A stretch of 5,462 nt of DNA from Erythrobacter sp. (GCA_030731635.1 JANQTR010000068.1:1-5462), one strand, 5' to 3'; positions 1 through 5,210 are shown, counted from the stretch's first letter. The notes: generated by a model from the sequence alone, not told the origin. A program made the numbers and translations.

Positions 1-382
1 ACCCCGGAATGGTGCCGAGGTCGACCCAATCCTGCTTGCTTTTCGTGTAGCAGTGGAACGCGGGGTTGAGTGTGCTGGTATCATCCAGCGTACCAGCCTT
101 GATGAACATCATCCCCGGCGGGCTATCGACCCGGGTGAACACGGGCGATCCGCAAGTACCGCAAAACTGCCGCCGCACGGTCGCGCCGCTATCGCCGGTG
201 TCATTATAGGTGGTCACTTCGCCTTCATAAGCGACCGCGGTTTCAGGCACGCCGATGATCACCGATAGCGCGCTGCCCGCCTGCCGCTGGCAGTTCTTGC
301 AATGGCAGGTGACACACATCAGCGGGTCGCCTTCGAAGCTGTAACGCACCTTCCCGCACAGGCAGCCTCCGGTGGTGGTCAT
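1..382 (-). CDS. GFA family protein (glutathione-dependent formaldehyde-activating-like), partial, C-terminus off the left edge
   Basis: The first 127 residues read on the minus strand from ATG 382-380; the rest lies outside the window. Visible zinc-ligand pattern: C7-x-C9 in GGCLCG, C26-H-C28-x-x-C31, then C74-x-x-C77-G-S. This is the signature of the GFA/CENP-V fold, a small beta-rich protein that binds structural and catalytic zinc. The founding member was reported to speed addition of glutathione to formaldehyde, but most family members have no proven substrate, so the formaldehyde role is inference only. No signal peptide is present, so it should be cytoplasmic. A strong ribosome site (GGGGAGAG, complement of 386-393) supports the start. 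The lipoprotein gene ends 29 bases upstream on the same strand with no hairpin between, so the two are probably co-transcribed. Family call firm, function open. Confidence 0.93.
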   Translation of the reverse strand, partial: MTTTGGCLCGKVRYSFEGDPLMCVTCHCKNCQRQAGSALSVIIGVPETAVAYEGEVTTYNDTGDSGATVRRQFCGTCGSPVFTRVDSPPGMMFIKAGTLDDTSTLNPAFHCYTKSKQDWVDLGTIPG

Positions 383-411
383 GATCTCTCCCCTTTGTTG
401 TCAGCCCGCAC

Positions 412-852
412 TTACGGCGCAGCATCGCCGGTAAACGGCTGACGATCCGTATAGCCGCACCCGCGCAAGGTTTCCTCACCCAAAGCGATAGTGGCGACAT
501 AGGGAAAGGTGCGGTCGCTCATCCCGTCGCTGCACTGGCCCGGCGTCAGGGTGATGGTGACCGCAGTGCCATCCCAATCCCCCGAAAACCCCAGCCCATT
601 GTTCCCCGCAAAGCGCACGACGGGGAAATCCCAGCCTTCGGGGTGTTGCGGATTGGCGTAGTTGGCCATTCCGTTTTCGATCGTGAAGCCCCAGAACGGT
701 TCGGTGCCGGTGAGCGTGATCACTTCATCAGCGGCGACCGCCGAAAAAGCCTCGCCCTCGGGATCAATGGCGTCGGTCGCCGGGGTACAGGCAGCTGGCA
801 GCAGGGCGGCCAGCGCAAGACACAGGTAACGGGTGCGAAAACATGGGCGCAT
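412..852 (-). CDS. COG3650-like secreted lipoprotein of unknown function
   Basis: A 146-residue protein with a short basic N-terminus, a hydrophobic stretch at 10-21 and a cysteine at 22 (LLPAAC), which looks like a lipoprotein signal. The -3 residue is proline rather than the usual leucine, so lipidation is likely but not certain. The mature part carries GTEPFW (49-54), a C107-S-D-G-M-S-D-R-x-[FY]-P-Y block (107-118) and GCGY (131-134). These are motifs I associate with the COG3650 group of uncharacterised envelope proteins. C107 and C132 could form a disulfide in the periplasm. I chose ATG 852 over upstream ATGs at 903 and 861 because AGAGG (862-866) sits 9 bases before it and because the signal peptide then starts properly. 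The GFA gene follows on the same strand after 29 bases. No biochemical role is known to me. Confidence 0.88.
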   Translation of the reverse strand: MRPCFRTRYLCLALAALLPAACTPATDAIDPEGEAFSAVAADEVITLTGTEPFWGFTIENGMANYANPQHPEGWDFPVVRFAGNNGLGFSGDWDGTAVTITLTPGQCSDGMSDRTFPYVATIALGEETLRGCGYTDRQPFTGDAAP

Positions 853-861
853 GGCAATCAT

Positions 862-866
862 CCTCT
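862..866 (-). promoter_or_regulatory. Ribosome binding site that fixes the lipoprotein start
   Basis: The minus strand reads AGAGG here, 9 bases before ATG 852. The alternative ATG at 861 would abut this site with no spacing, so it is unlikely to be used. Confidence 0.65.
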
Positions 867-904
867 GGCCTGCAAGGTTACACCGCGCGCCGCCCCAAAG
901 CAAA

Positions 905-936
905 GGGCGGGCCTTCGCTTTCGCAAAGGCCCGCCC
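905..936 (-). terminator. Hairpin terminator after the fasciclin gene
   Basis: GGGCGGGCCTT (905-915) and AAGGCCCGCCC (926-936) form a perfect 11-bp stem around a 10-base loop. On the minus strand the stem starts 27 bases past the fasciclin stop and is followed by CTTTGCTTT, a moderately T-rich tail. It separates the fasciclin gene from the lipoprotein/GFA pair, implying the pair has its own promoter between about 853 and 905; I could not identify a convincing one. Confidence 0.8.
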
Positions 937-963
937 CTGTATTTGTGTCAGTAATGCTTGCGC

Positions 964-1533
964 TTACTTGGGCATCAGCACCGTATCGATCACGTGGATC
1001 ATGCCGTTCGATGCCGCGACGTCGGTCGCAGTGACCTTGGCCGTGCCGCCGGCCGCATCGGTCAGCACCACGCCGCCATCGACGATCTTGGCATTCAACG
1101 TGCCGCCGCCGACTGTGGTGATGGTGTAGCCCGCATCGCCCGCTTCCGCGATCGCTGCTGTCAGGGTGGCGGCGTCAACCGCGCCTGCAACCACATGATA
1201 GGTCAGGATCGCCTTCAGCGTGTCCTTGTCATCAGTGGTCAGCTTTTCCACCGTGCCAGCGGGCAGCTTGGCAAAGGCATCATTGGTCGGCGCGAACACC
1301 GTGAACGGACCGGCCCCCGAAAGGGTTTCGCCAAGATCGGCAGCAGTCACCGCAGTCACCAGGGTCGAGAACGCTTCATTGCCCTGCGCAACTTCGACAA
1401 TGGTGCCGGCTGCGGTCGCGTCTTCAGCAACGGCGGTTTCGTCAGCTGCGGTGTCTTCTGCGGGCGTTTCGCTGGCACAGGCAACCAAAGCCAGCGCAGC
1501 CACCGAAGCGAGGGTGAAGTGAATGATTTTCAT
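964..1533 (-). CDS. FAS1 (fasciclin) domain lipoprotein
   Basis: A 189-residue protein. Residues 1-19 form a lipoprotein signal ending in the canonical lipobox L-V-A-C19, so the mature protein should be lipid-anchored in the envelope. A low-complexity, acidic Ala/Glu/Thr linker (20-43) leads into one FAS1 domain (about 44-189). It shows the H1 box GPFTVFAPTNDAF (75-87), the conserved YH pair (112-113) in LTYHVVAG, and the H2 box GMIHVIDTVLMPK at the very C-terminus. FAS1 domains mediate adhesion or protein-protein contact; some bacterial members are induced by oxidative stress, but the ligand here is unknown. The listed upstream ATG at 1590 would add 19 residues in front of the signal; AAGGA (1542-1546) 8 bases before ATG 1533 decides the start. 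It is transcribed divergently from the photolyase homologue and ends at a clear terminator. Confidence 0.95.
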   Translation of the reverse strand: MKIIHFTLASVAALALVACASETPAEDTAADETAVAEDATAAGTIVEVAQGNEAFSTLVTAVTAADLGETLSGAGPFTVFAPTNDAFAKLPAGTVEKLTTDDKDTLKAILTYHVVAGAVDAATLTAAIAEAGDAGYTITTVGGGTLNAKIVDGGVVLTDAAGGTAKVTATDVAASNGMIHVIDTVLMPK

Positions 1534-1541
1534 GAAGATGA

Positions 1542-1546
1542 TCCTT
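1542..1546 (-). promoter_or_regulatory. Ribosome binding site that fixes the fasciclin start
   Basis: The minus strand reads AAGGA, 8 bases before ATG 1533. It favours this start over the in-frame ATG at 1590. Confidence 0.7.
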
Positions 1547-1640
1547 GGTTGCGCCCGAAGGCCGAGATTCGCCCCGGTGAAGCAGTGCACCAGTGACGTA
1601 GAAGCGCGCGCCCTGTTGGGCGGTGCCTGATAATGATACG

Positions 1641-1665
1641 AATGGTCGGCGGCATTGGATGTTCC
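1641..1665 (-). promoter_or_regulatory. Candidate EcfG-type promoter for the fasciclin gene
   Basis: On the minus strand GGAAC (1665-1661) is followed after 16 bases by CATT (1644-1641). The alphaproteobacterial general-stress sigma factor EcfG recognises GGAAC-N16/17-CGTT, so this is a full -35 and 3 of 4 -10 bases. The start of transcription would fall near 1634, giving a leader of about 100 bases. Pattern match by eye only. Confidence 0.3.
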
Positions 1666-1693
1666 ACGCTTTCACAATCAGCACGGCTTGGCC

Positions 1694-1718
1694 GGAACCT
1701 TGCACAGCCCGCCGGGTT
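1694..1718 (+). promoter_or_regulatory. Candidate EcfG-type promoter for the photolyase homologue
   Basis: GGAAC (1694-1698), 16 bases, then GGTT (1715-1718): full match to the EcfG -35 and 3 of 4 bases of the CGTT -10, at the correct spacing. Transcription would begin only a few bases before ATG 1728. That fits the absence of a ribosome binding site and suggests a leaderless or nearly leaderless mRNA. Confidence 0.35.
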
Positions 1719-1727
1719 CACCCTCCC

Positions 1728-2981
1728 ATGACCTCAGCCATCACCCCTGCCCCGACCCGTGCCGCCGCGCTTGCGCGCTTGGCCGAATTTCTGCCCGCAG
1801 CGGGACGCCGTTATGCCGAGACCCGCAATCAGGATGACGGGCCGCATCAGCACGGCGCCTACGGCAATGTCAGCCAGCTATCGCCGTGGCTGCACGCAGG
1901 CGTGATCGGTGAGGCTGACGTGATCGAAGCCGTGCTTGGCGCGCACGGCCCGCGCGCGGCGGAAAAGTTCATCGCGGAGGTTTTCTGGCGGATCTATTTC
2001 AAAGGCTACCTCGAACAGCGCCCCGCCATCTGGGTCGATTACTGTAAGGGGCGCGATGGCGCATTTGCCGCGGTGGAGCGCAATGCCGGCATCCGCACCG
2101 CCTATGGCGAAGCCACCGAAGGCCGCACTGGCATTGAAGCGTTTGATGTATGGGCGCGCGAGCTGGTGGCAACCGGCTACCTCCACAACCATGCGCGGAT
2201 GTGGTTTGCCAGCATCTGGATTTTCACGCTGAAACTGGATTGGCGTCTGGGCGCAGACTTCTTCCTCAGGCACCTGATGGATGGCGATGCGGCGTCGAAC
2301 ACGCTGTCGTGGCGCTGGGTCGCGGGGCTGCATACCAAGGGGAAACATTACATGGCGCGGGCTGATAATATCGCCCGCTACACTGCCGGACGGCCCGACG
2401 GTGCGCTCGCAGCCGATGGGCTTGCCGACCACGCCGAACCGCTGGAGGAAGCACAGGATTGTGCGCGCCAGCGGCTTGATCTGCCCGCACCGGTTGCGTC
2501 TGCCGATCTGGTTCAACCCTTCGCGCTGCTGCTGCATGACGAAGCTGCGCACCATGCCCCGCTCGGCCCCCTGCCCGCTGCACCCGCGCTGGTGATCGGC
2601 GCCGCTCGCCCTGCTGAACGCTCTTCGGCAAAGGTCGGCACGCTGGCACACGGATTTGCCCAAGGCACCGTTGCGGGCGGAATGGCCGAAGCCGCCGCCG
2701 CCTATCACTGCCCTGCCGTGGAATGGCGCAGCGGCGAACCGCTCGCCCCGCTGCTCGCCGCCGCCGGGGTGGAGCATATTGTGCTGCCCTACCTCCCCGC
2801 CGGATGGACCCGCGATGCGTTATGGCCCGACCTCGCCCCGCTCACCGCGCAAGGCCGGGTGGTGACCATCCGGGGCGATCTTGACCGCGCCACCTGGCCC
2901 CATGCCAAGGCCGGGTTCTTTGGCGTTGCCAAGGCGATAGACGGCATTCTGGGCGAATGCGGGATCACCGGAGCGGGGTAG
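1728..2981 (+). CDS. Photolyase/cryptochrome-family FAD-binding protein with reversed domain order
   Basis: A 417-residue protein. Residues about 8-220 match the helical FAD-binding half of photolyases: NVSQLSPWL (47-55) as the flavin-phosphate loop, E84-V-F-W87-R corresponding to the substrate-contacting Glu/Trp of E. coli photolyase (EliWR), GYLHNHARM (150-158) with N154 and R157, DGD (185-187), N191 near the flavin N5 position, and W195-R-W197 where an electron-transfer tryptophan lies. The normal N-terminal antenna domain is absent: only some 46 residues precede the flavin loop. Instead residues about 260-410 look alpha/beta (FALLLHDE, PALVIGAA, VEHIVLPY, GRVVTIRG) and end in WPHAKAGFF. 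I recall alphaproteobacterial proteins of this layout annotated only as FAD-binding domain proteins; DNA repair or blue-light sensing is inferred. ATG 1728 was preferred to 1623 or 1659 because homologous sequence begins just after it; no ribosome site is visible. Confidence 0.88.
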   Translation: MTSAITPAPTRAAALARLAEFLPAAGRRYAETRNQDDGPHQHGAYGNVSQLSPWLHAGVIGEADVIEAVLGAHGPRAAEKFIAEVFWRIYFKGYLEQRPAIWVDYCKGRDGAFAAVERNAGIRTAYGEATEGRTGIEAFDVWARELVATGYLHNHARMWFASIWIFTLKLDWRLGADFFLRHLMDGDAASNTLSWRWVAGLHTKGKHYMARADNIARYTAGRPDGALAADGLADHAEPLEEAQDCARQRLDLPAPVASADLVQPFALLLHDEAAHHAPLGPLPAAPALVIGAARPAERSSAKVGTLAHGFAQGTVAGGMAEAAAAYHCPAVEWRSGEPLAPLLAAAGVEHIVLPYLPAGWTRDALWPDLAPLTAQGRVVTIRGDLDRATWPHAKAGFFGVAKAIDGILGECGITGAG

Positions 2982-3010
2982 CCCCTTCAACCCGGCATTA
3001 ACCTTGCGCG

Positions 3011-3018
3011 GCTAGACC
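3011..3018 (+). promoter_or_regulatory. Candidate -10 element for the DUF4261-like gene
   Basis: GCTAGACC matches 7 of 8 positions of the Caulobacter housekeeping -10 GCTANAWC. No good -35 is visible at the expected distance. A start near 3025 would leave a short leader that includes the GAGGG ribosome site. Confidence 0.25.
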
Positions 3019-3037
3019 AGTGCCTCATTATTCGCTT

Positions 3038-3042
3038 GAGGG
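3038..3042 (+). promoter_or_regulatory. Ribosome binding site that fixes the DUF4261-like start
   Basis: GAGGG lies 8 bases before ATG 3051. The in-frame TTG at 3036 overlaps this site and has none of its own, so it is rejected as the start. Confidence 0.6.
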
Positions 3043-3050
3043 CTCGCGCC

Positions 3051-4265
3051 ATGCTCTACCCCAACCGGCTCCAGGCCGTGCTGCTGTTTGACCGTCGCCT
3101 ACGCGATCTGGAAACCATCGTGCGCGATTTCACCCGGATCGAAGGGATGAAATCCGGCGCAAGCTTCAACATGCCCGAAACCAATCCCGATCGCTTCTAT
3201 CGCCTGTTCAACGGCGCAGAAGAGCTGATGCTGACCTTCGAATATATAGACGGTCCGGCCAATAGTGACGCATTCCGCGCGGCGCTGGCATCACCGTTCA
3301 CCGGGCTGGCAACGCCCGACATCCGCGCGCGCATCGCCCGCACGCAAAGCCATATTCTGGTCGAAGCCTCGCACGGGGTGATGGCCGGGGTCGAGAATGA
3401 TCCGAAGATCGCCGAAATGTTCGCGCAGCTCGGCATGCCCAAACCGGGCGCATCGCAGGCGCAGTTCCAGCGGCGGCTTTCGGTGTTGGCACTGATGACC
3501 CGGGTTGCTGCCGAACAGGCGGTTCCGCTGGCGGTGCACTGGACCCAATCGGATCTGCTGATCGGCGGCGAACAATGCGATGCCTTTGCCGCGATGGAGC
3601 CGCCCAGCCCGCTCCACATCCATCCGTTCCTCTACGGTCCGCAGGCTGCTCCGGGTGACAAGTCGCTGGTCGGCATTCGCACTTTTGGCGCGCGCCATTG
3701 GCTGGGACGCGAAATCCTGATCAAGCCCAGCGTCCTGCCGTGGACCGCCAATTACGAAACGATCCTCACCTTCCTGCGGGTGGCGACAATGGCCAATGGC
3801 TATGTCATCCCCGATGGCGATACATTCGGGCCGGAGGATCGCAGCCAGTCCTTCCGGGTGCTGCATCACGATGCTGGCGCCGATATCGGCTATGCTGGCG
3901 TTGAGCCGGCTGACATGCCGATGTACGAACTCGTGCCGGTCAAACACGTCGCCCACAGCTATATCGCGCCCGATCATGTGCCGGACGAAAATGTGTTTGA
4001 TGACCGCGCTTTTCCAGCGCAGATCATGCCGGATGATCAGGATGCCAAGATGGCCGCGGCCAATGAATGGGCCGAAAAACGCAAGCTTGCCGAAGGGGTT
4101 GGCGGAAAATTTGAAGTGCGCGCCGTCAGTGACGCTGGCGAGAGTCCGCCTCCGCCTATGCCGCCCCCTACCCGCATCATCGCGCCGACCGCGTCGCAGC
4201 CGGGCATGCCGAACCTGTCAGGGCGCGGCTTGCGTGCTCAGGTATTTGGTCGCAAGGGCACGTAA
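3051..4265 (+). CDS. Uncharacterised protein, probably DUF4261-like
   Basis: A 404-residue soluble protein without signal peptide or membrane segment. The middle contains AVPLAVHWTQSDLLIGG (157-173), LVGIRTFGARHWLGREI (206-222) and IPDGDTFGP (253-261). In order and spacing these resemble the motifs I remember for DUF4261: a 'vhW' strand, a 'TxGxxxfGxxEi' block and a 'dGdTxG' loop. I call that family with moderate confidence; its function is unknown, though members often lie near DUF2314 or type VI secretion genes, none of which are visible here. An acidic/lysine-rich segment (about 328-350) is followed by a proline-rich tail (364-373) and a basic C-terminus (SGRGLRAQVFGRKGT), probably flexible. 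The start is ATG 3051, with GAGGG 8 bases before it. It lies 69 bases after the photolyase homologue on the same strand, so read-through is possible, and converges on the next gene with 15 bases between stops. Confidence 0.85.
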   Translation: MLYPNRLQAVLLFDRRLRDLETIVRDFTRIEGMKSGASFNMPETNPDRFYRLFNGAEELMLTFEYIDGPANSDAFRAALASPFTGLATPDIRARIARTQSHILVEASHGVMAGVENDPKIAEMFAQLGMPKPGASQAQFQRRLSVLALMTRVAAEQAVPLAVHWTQSDLLIGGEQCDAFAAMEPPSPLHIHPFLYGPQAAPGDKSLVGIRTFGARHWLGREILIKPSVLPWTANYETILTFLRVATMANGYVIPDGDTFGPEDRSQSFRVLHHDAGADIGYAGVEPADMPMYELVPVKHVAHSYIAPDHVPDENVFDDRAFPAQIMPDDQDAKMAAANEWAEKRKLAEGVGGKFEVRAVSDAGESPPPPMPPPTRIIAPTASQPGMPNLSGRGLRAQVFGRKGT

Positions 4266-4280
4266 GGCACCCGCCAACAG

Positions 4281-4508
4281 TCAGTTCGTGCTGTCAGCCT
4301 CGACCAGACTTTCCGCTGCGCGCTTTTCAGCCCGCACGGTGTCTGCCTTGACCCGCTCTTCAGCGGTCTTGCGCGCCTGTTCGGCCAGACCGCGCCAGGT
4401 CTTTTCCGACCGCAGCTCCCGGTCACGCACGTTATCGAGCGTCGCAAGGTCGGCGAGCGCCGCTGCCTCATCTGCCCGTTCGTTATAAAATTCAAAGGTC
4501 TGCGCCAT
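4281..4508 (-). CDS. Small charged helical protein, conserved hypothetical
   Basis: A 75-residue protein rich in Ala, Glu, Arg and Lys, with no proline, glycine only once, and no cysteine. The whole chain from about residue 3 to 70 should be one or two alpha helices (ERADEAAALADLATL, then RDRELRSEKTWRGLAEQARK and an Ala/Glu/Lys-rich end); a short coiled coil is plausible. I recall similar MAQTxEFY proteins in sphingomonads without assigned function. TCCT at 4516-4519 gives AGGA on the minus strand, 7 bases before ATG 4508, supporting the start. It is cytoplasmic by appearance. It lies downstream of the cold-shock gene on the same strand (101 bases between the genes, with a hairpin in between), so partial co-transcription is possible. 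An overlapping ORF in another frame of this strand (4238-4495) lacks such support. Confidence 0.75.
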   Translation of the reverse strand: MAQTFEFYNERADEAAALADLATLDNVRDRELRSEKTWRGLAEQARKTAEERVKADTVRAEKRAAESLVEADSTN

Positions 4509-4568
4509 CGAAGTGTCCTGCCGTTAGAGGGAGAGGGATGGGCGGGATTGTGCCATATCGTGGCGACA

Positions 4569-4595
4569 GCCGGGAACGGATCATCCGCCCCCGGC
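4569..4595 (-). terminator. Hairpin after the cold-shock gene, no T-tract
   Basis: GCCGGGAACGGA (4569-4580) and TCCGCCCCCGGC (4584-4595) enclose a three-base loop. In the minus-strand RNA this is a continuous 12-bp stem with two G-U wobbles, beginning 14 bases after the cold-shock stop. The sequence after the stem (TGTCGCC) has no T run, so it may stabilise the 3' end or act as a weak terminator rather than end transcription fully. Confidence 0.5.
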
Positions 4596-4609
4596 CATCA
4601 GTATCAATG

Positions 4610-4822
4610 TCAGTCAGCAGCCGACAGGTTCACGGCGCTTTCCTTGCCGTTACGACCCTGTTCGAGATCGTAGTTGAGGCGTTGATCCTTATCGAGGCTG
4701 TGCATGCCCGCTGCCTGCACGGCAGTGATGTGGACGAAGCTGTCCGACGAACCATCGTCAGGCTGAATGAAGCCGTAGCCCTTGTCGGTGTTGAAGAACT
4801 TTACGGTTCCGGTCTTGCTCAT
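4610..4822 (-). CDS. Cold-shock protein, CspA family
   Basis: A 70-residue single cold-shock domain, the normal family length. These proteins bind single-stranded RNA and DNA and act as RNA chaperones or antiterminators in the cytoplasm. RNP1 is KGYGFI (14-19) and RNP2 is SFVHI (28-32). The usual Trp of GTVKWFN is Phe9 here (GTVKFFN), a common alphaproteobacterial variant. The start at ATG 4822 has AAAGGA (complement of 4830-4835) 7 bases ahead. Upstream lies an unusually long non-coding stretch with a hairpin and direct repeats; a candidate -10 at 5016-5023 would make a leader of about 185 bases, like the long regulatory leaders of cold-induced csp genes. Whether this copy is cold-induced or constitutive cannot be told from sequence alone. 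Confidence 0.97.
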   Translation of the reverse strand: MSKTGTVKFFNTDKGYGFIQPDDGSSDSFVHITAVQAAGMHSLDKDQRLNYDLEQGRNGKESAVNLSAAD

Positions 4823-4850
4823 GGGGTGTTCCTTTCAAGAACAATCAATT

Positions 4851-4871
4851 GCCCGCCCACGAAATGCGGGC
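4851..4871 (-). other. Hairpin in the cold-shock mRNA leader
   Basis: GCCCGC (4851-4856) pairs with GCGGGC (4866-4871) around nine bases. A second register, CGCCC (4854-4858) with GGGCG (4868-4872), is also possible. In the cold-shock mRNA this lies just 15 bases ahead of the ribosome site, a position where it could influence translation. Confidence 0.5.
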
Positions 4872-4971
4872 GAGATAGTGCGTCGTATCGTCCGATGAAA
4901 GGAAGTCGTCGTCTGGTTAACGCCGGGGCCGGTGGGGAACCGTTTGACGGGCCCGGTGGCAAGCGGCGGAG

Positions 4972-5006
4972 CGCAAATTTCGAAGTCCGTCGCAAATTTC
5001 GACGTC
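4972..5006. repeat. 16-bp imperfect direct repeat, CGCAAATTTCGA core
   Basis: CGCAAATTTCGA occurs exactly at 4972-4983 and 4991-5002. Including the flanks, 15 of 16 bases match (CGCAAATTTCGA[A/C]GTC). Start-to-start spacing is 19 bp. The AT-rich core stands out from the GC-rich surroundings. Confidence 0.8.
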
Positions 5007-5015
5007 AGCGGGAGC

Positions 5016-5023
5016 CATGTAGC
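5016..5023 (-). promoter_or_regulatory. Candidate -10 element for the cold-shock gene
   Basis: The minus strand reads GCTACATG, 7 of 8 matches to the Caulobacter -10 GCTANAWC. No clear -35 is visible. Transcription would start near 5009 and give a leader of about 185 bases. Confidence 0.3.
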
Positions 5024-5059
5024 ACGCTTTACCCCAATCGCCTAATCAGCGGCAGGCTG

Positions 5060-5123
5060 GCGGGAGTCTGGCGCGACCAAGAGGGGGTCTAGCGGGGGTC
5101 TGGCGCGACCTGGGCGGGGTCAG
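5060..5123. repeat. Two-copy 32-bp imperfect tandem repeat
   Basis: Unit one is 5060-5091 and unit two 5092-5123. Their first 19 bases differ at one position (GCGGG[A/G]GTCTGGCGCGACC); over all 32 bases about 25 match. Each contains a GTC-N6-GAC inverted repeat (5066-5077 and 5098-5109). Confidence 0.75.
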
Positions 5124-5163
5124 AACACGGCTGGCAGGGGTCTAAACCGGGACTGAATCGCGG

Positions 5164-5210
5164 TGTTTCACAGGTATGGCGTTGATTTTGCACCGAACCC
5201 AATGTTTCAC
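5164..5210. repeat. TGTTTCAC octamer, two copies
   Basis: TGTTTCAC occurs at 5164-5171 and 5203-5210, same orientation, 39 bp apart. It equals the left half of the bacterial parS site TGTTTCACGTGAAACA, but the right half is missing at both copies. Confidence 0.6.

Noticed and set aside
1539..1544. TGATCC, resembling the -35 of the RpoE/ChrR singlet-oxygen promoter
   Set aside because: It overlaps the fasciclin ribosome binding site and has no TAAG-like -10 at 17-18 bases downstream.
958..1596. A 212-codon plus-strand frame opposite the fasciclin gene
   Set aside because: It mirrors the fasciclin gene almost end to end, and its product is His/Arg/Gly/Cys-rich with no domain.
1878..2777. A 299-codon open frame on the minus strand opposite the photolyase homologue
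   Set aside because: It is antisense to a gene with clear flavin-domain motifs; its translation is Arg/Gly/Pro-rich without any recognisable motif, typical of a shadow frame in GC-rich DNA.
4929..4950. Small overlapping stems CGGT-ACCG and CCGT-ACGG
   Set aside because: Four-bp stems that compete with each other are too weak to report as structure.
4538..5092. A 184-codon plus-strand frame covering the cold-shock gene and its leader
   Set aside because: Its only protein-like part is the antisense of the cold-shock gene; the remainder is low-complexity basic sequence from the intergenic region.
5081..5119. Possible G-quadruplex on the plus strand
   Set aside because: Four G runs are present, but one loop is 13 bases, longer than the usual limit, so stability is doubtful.
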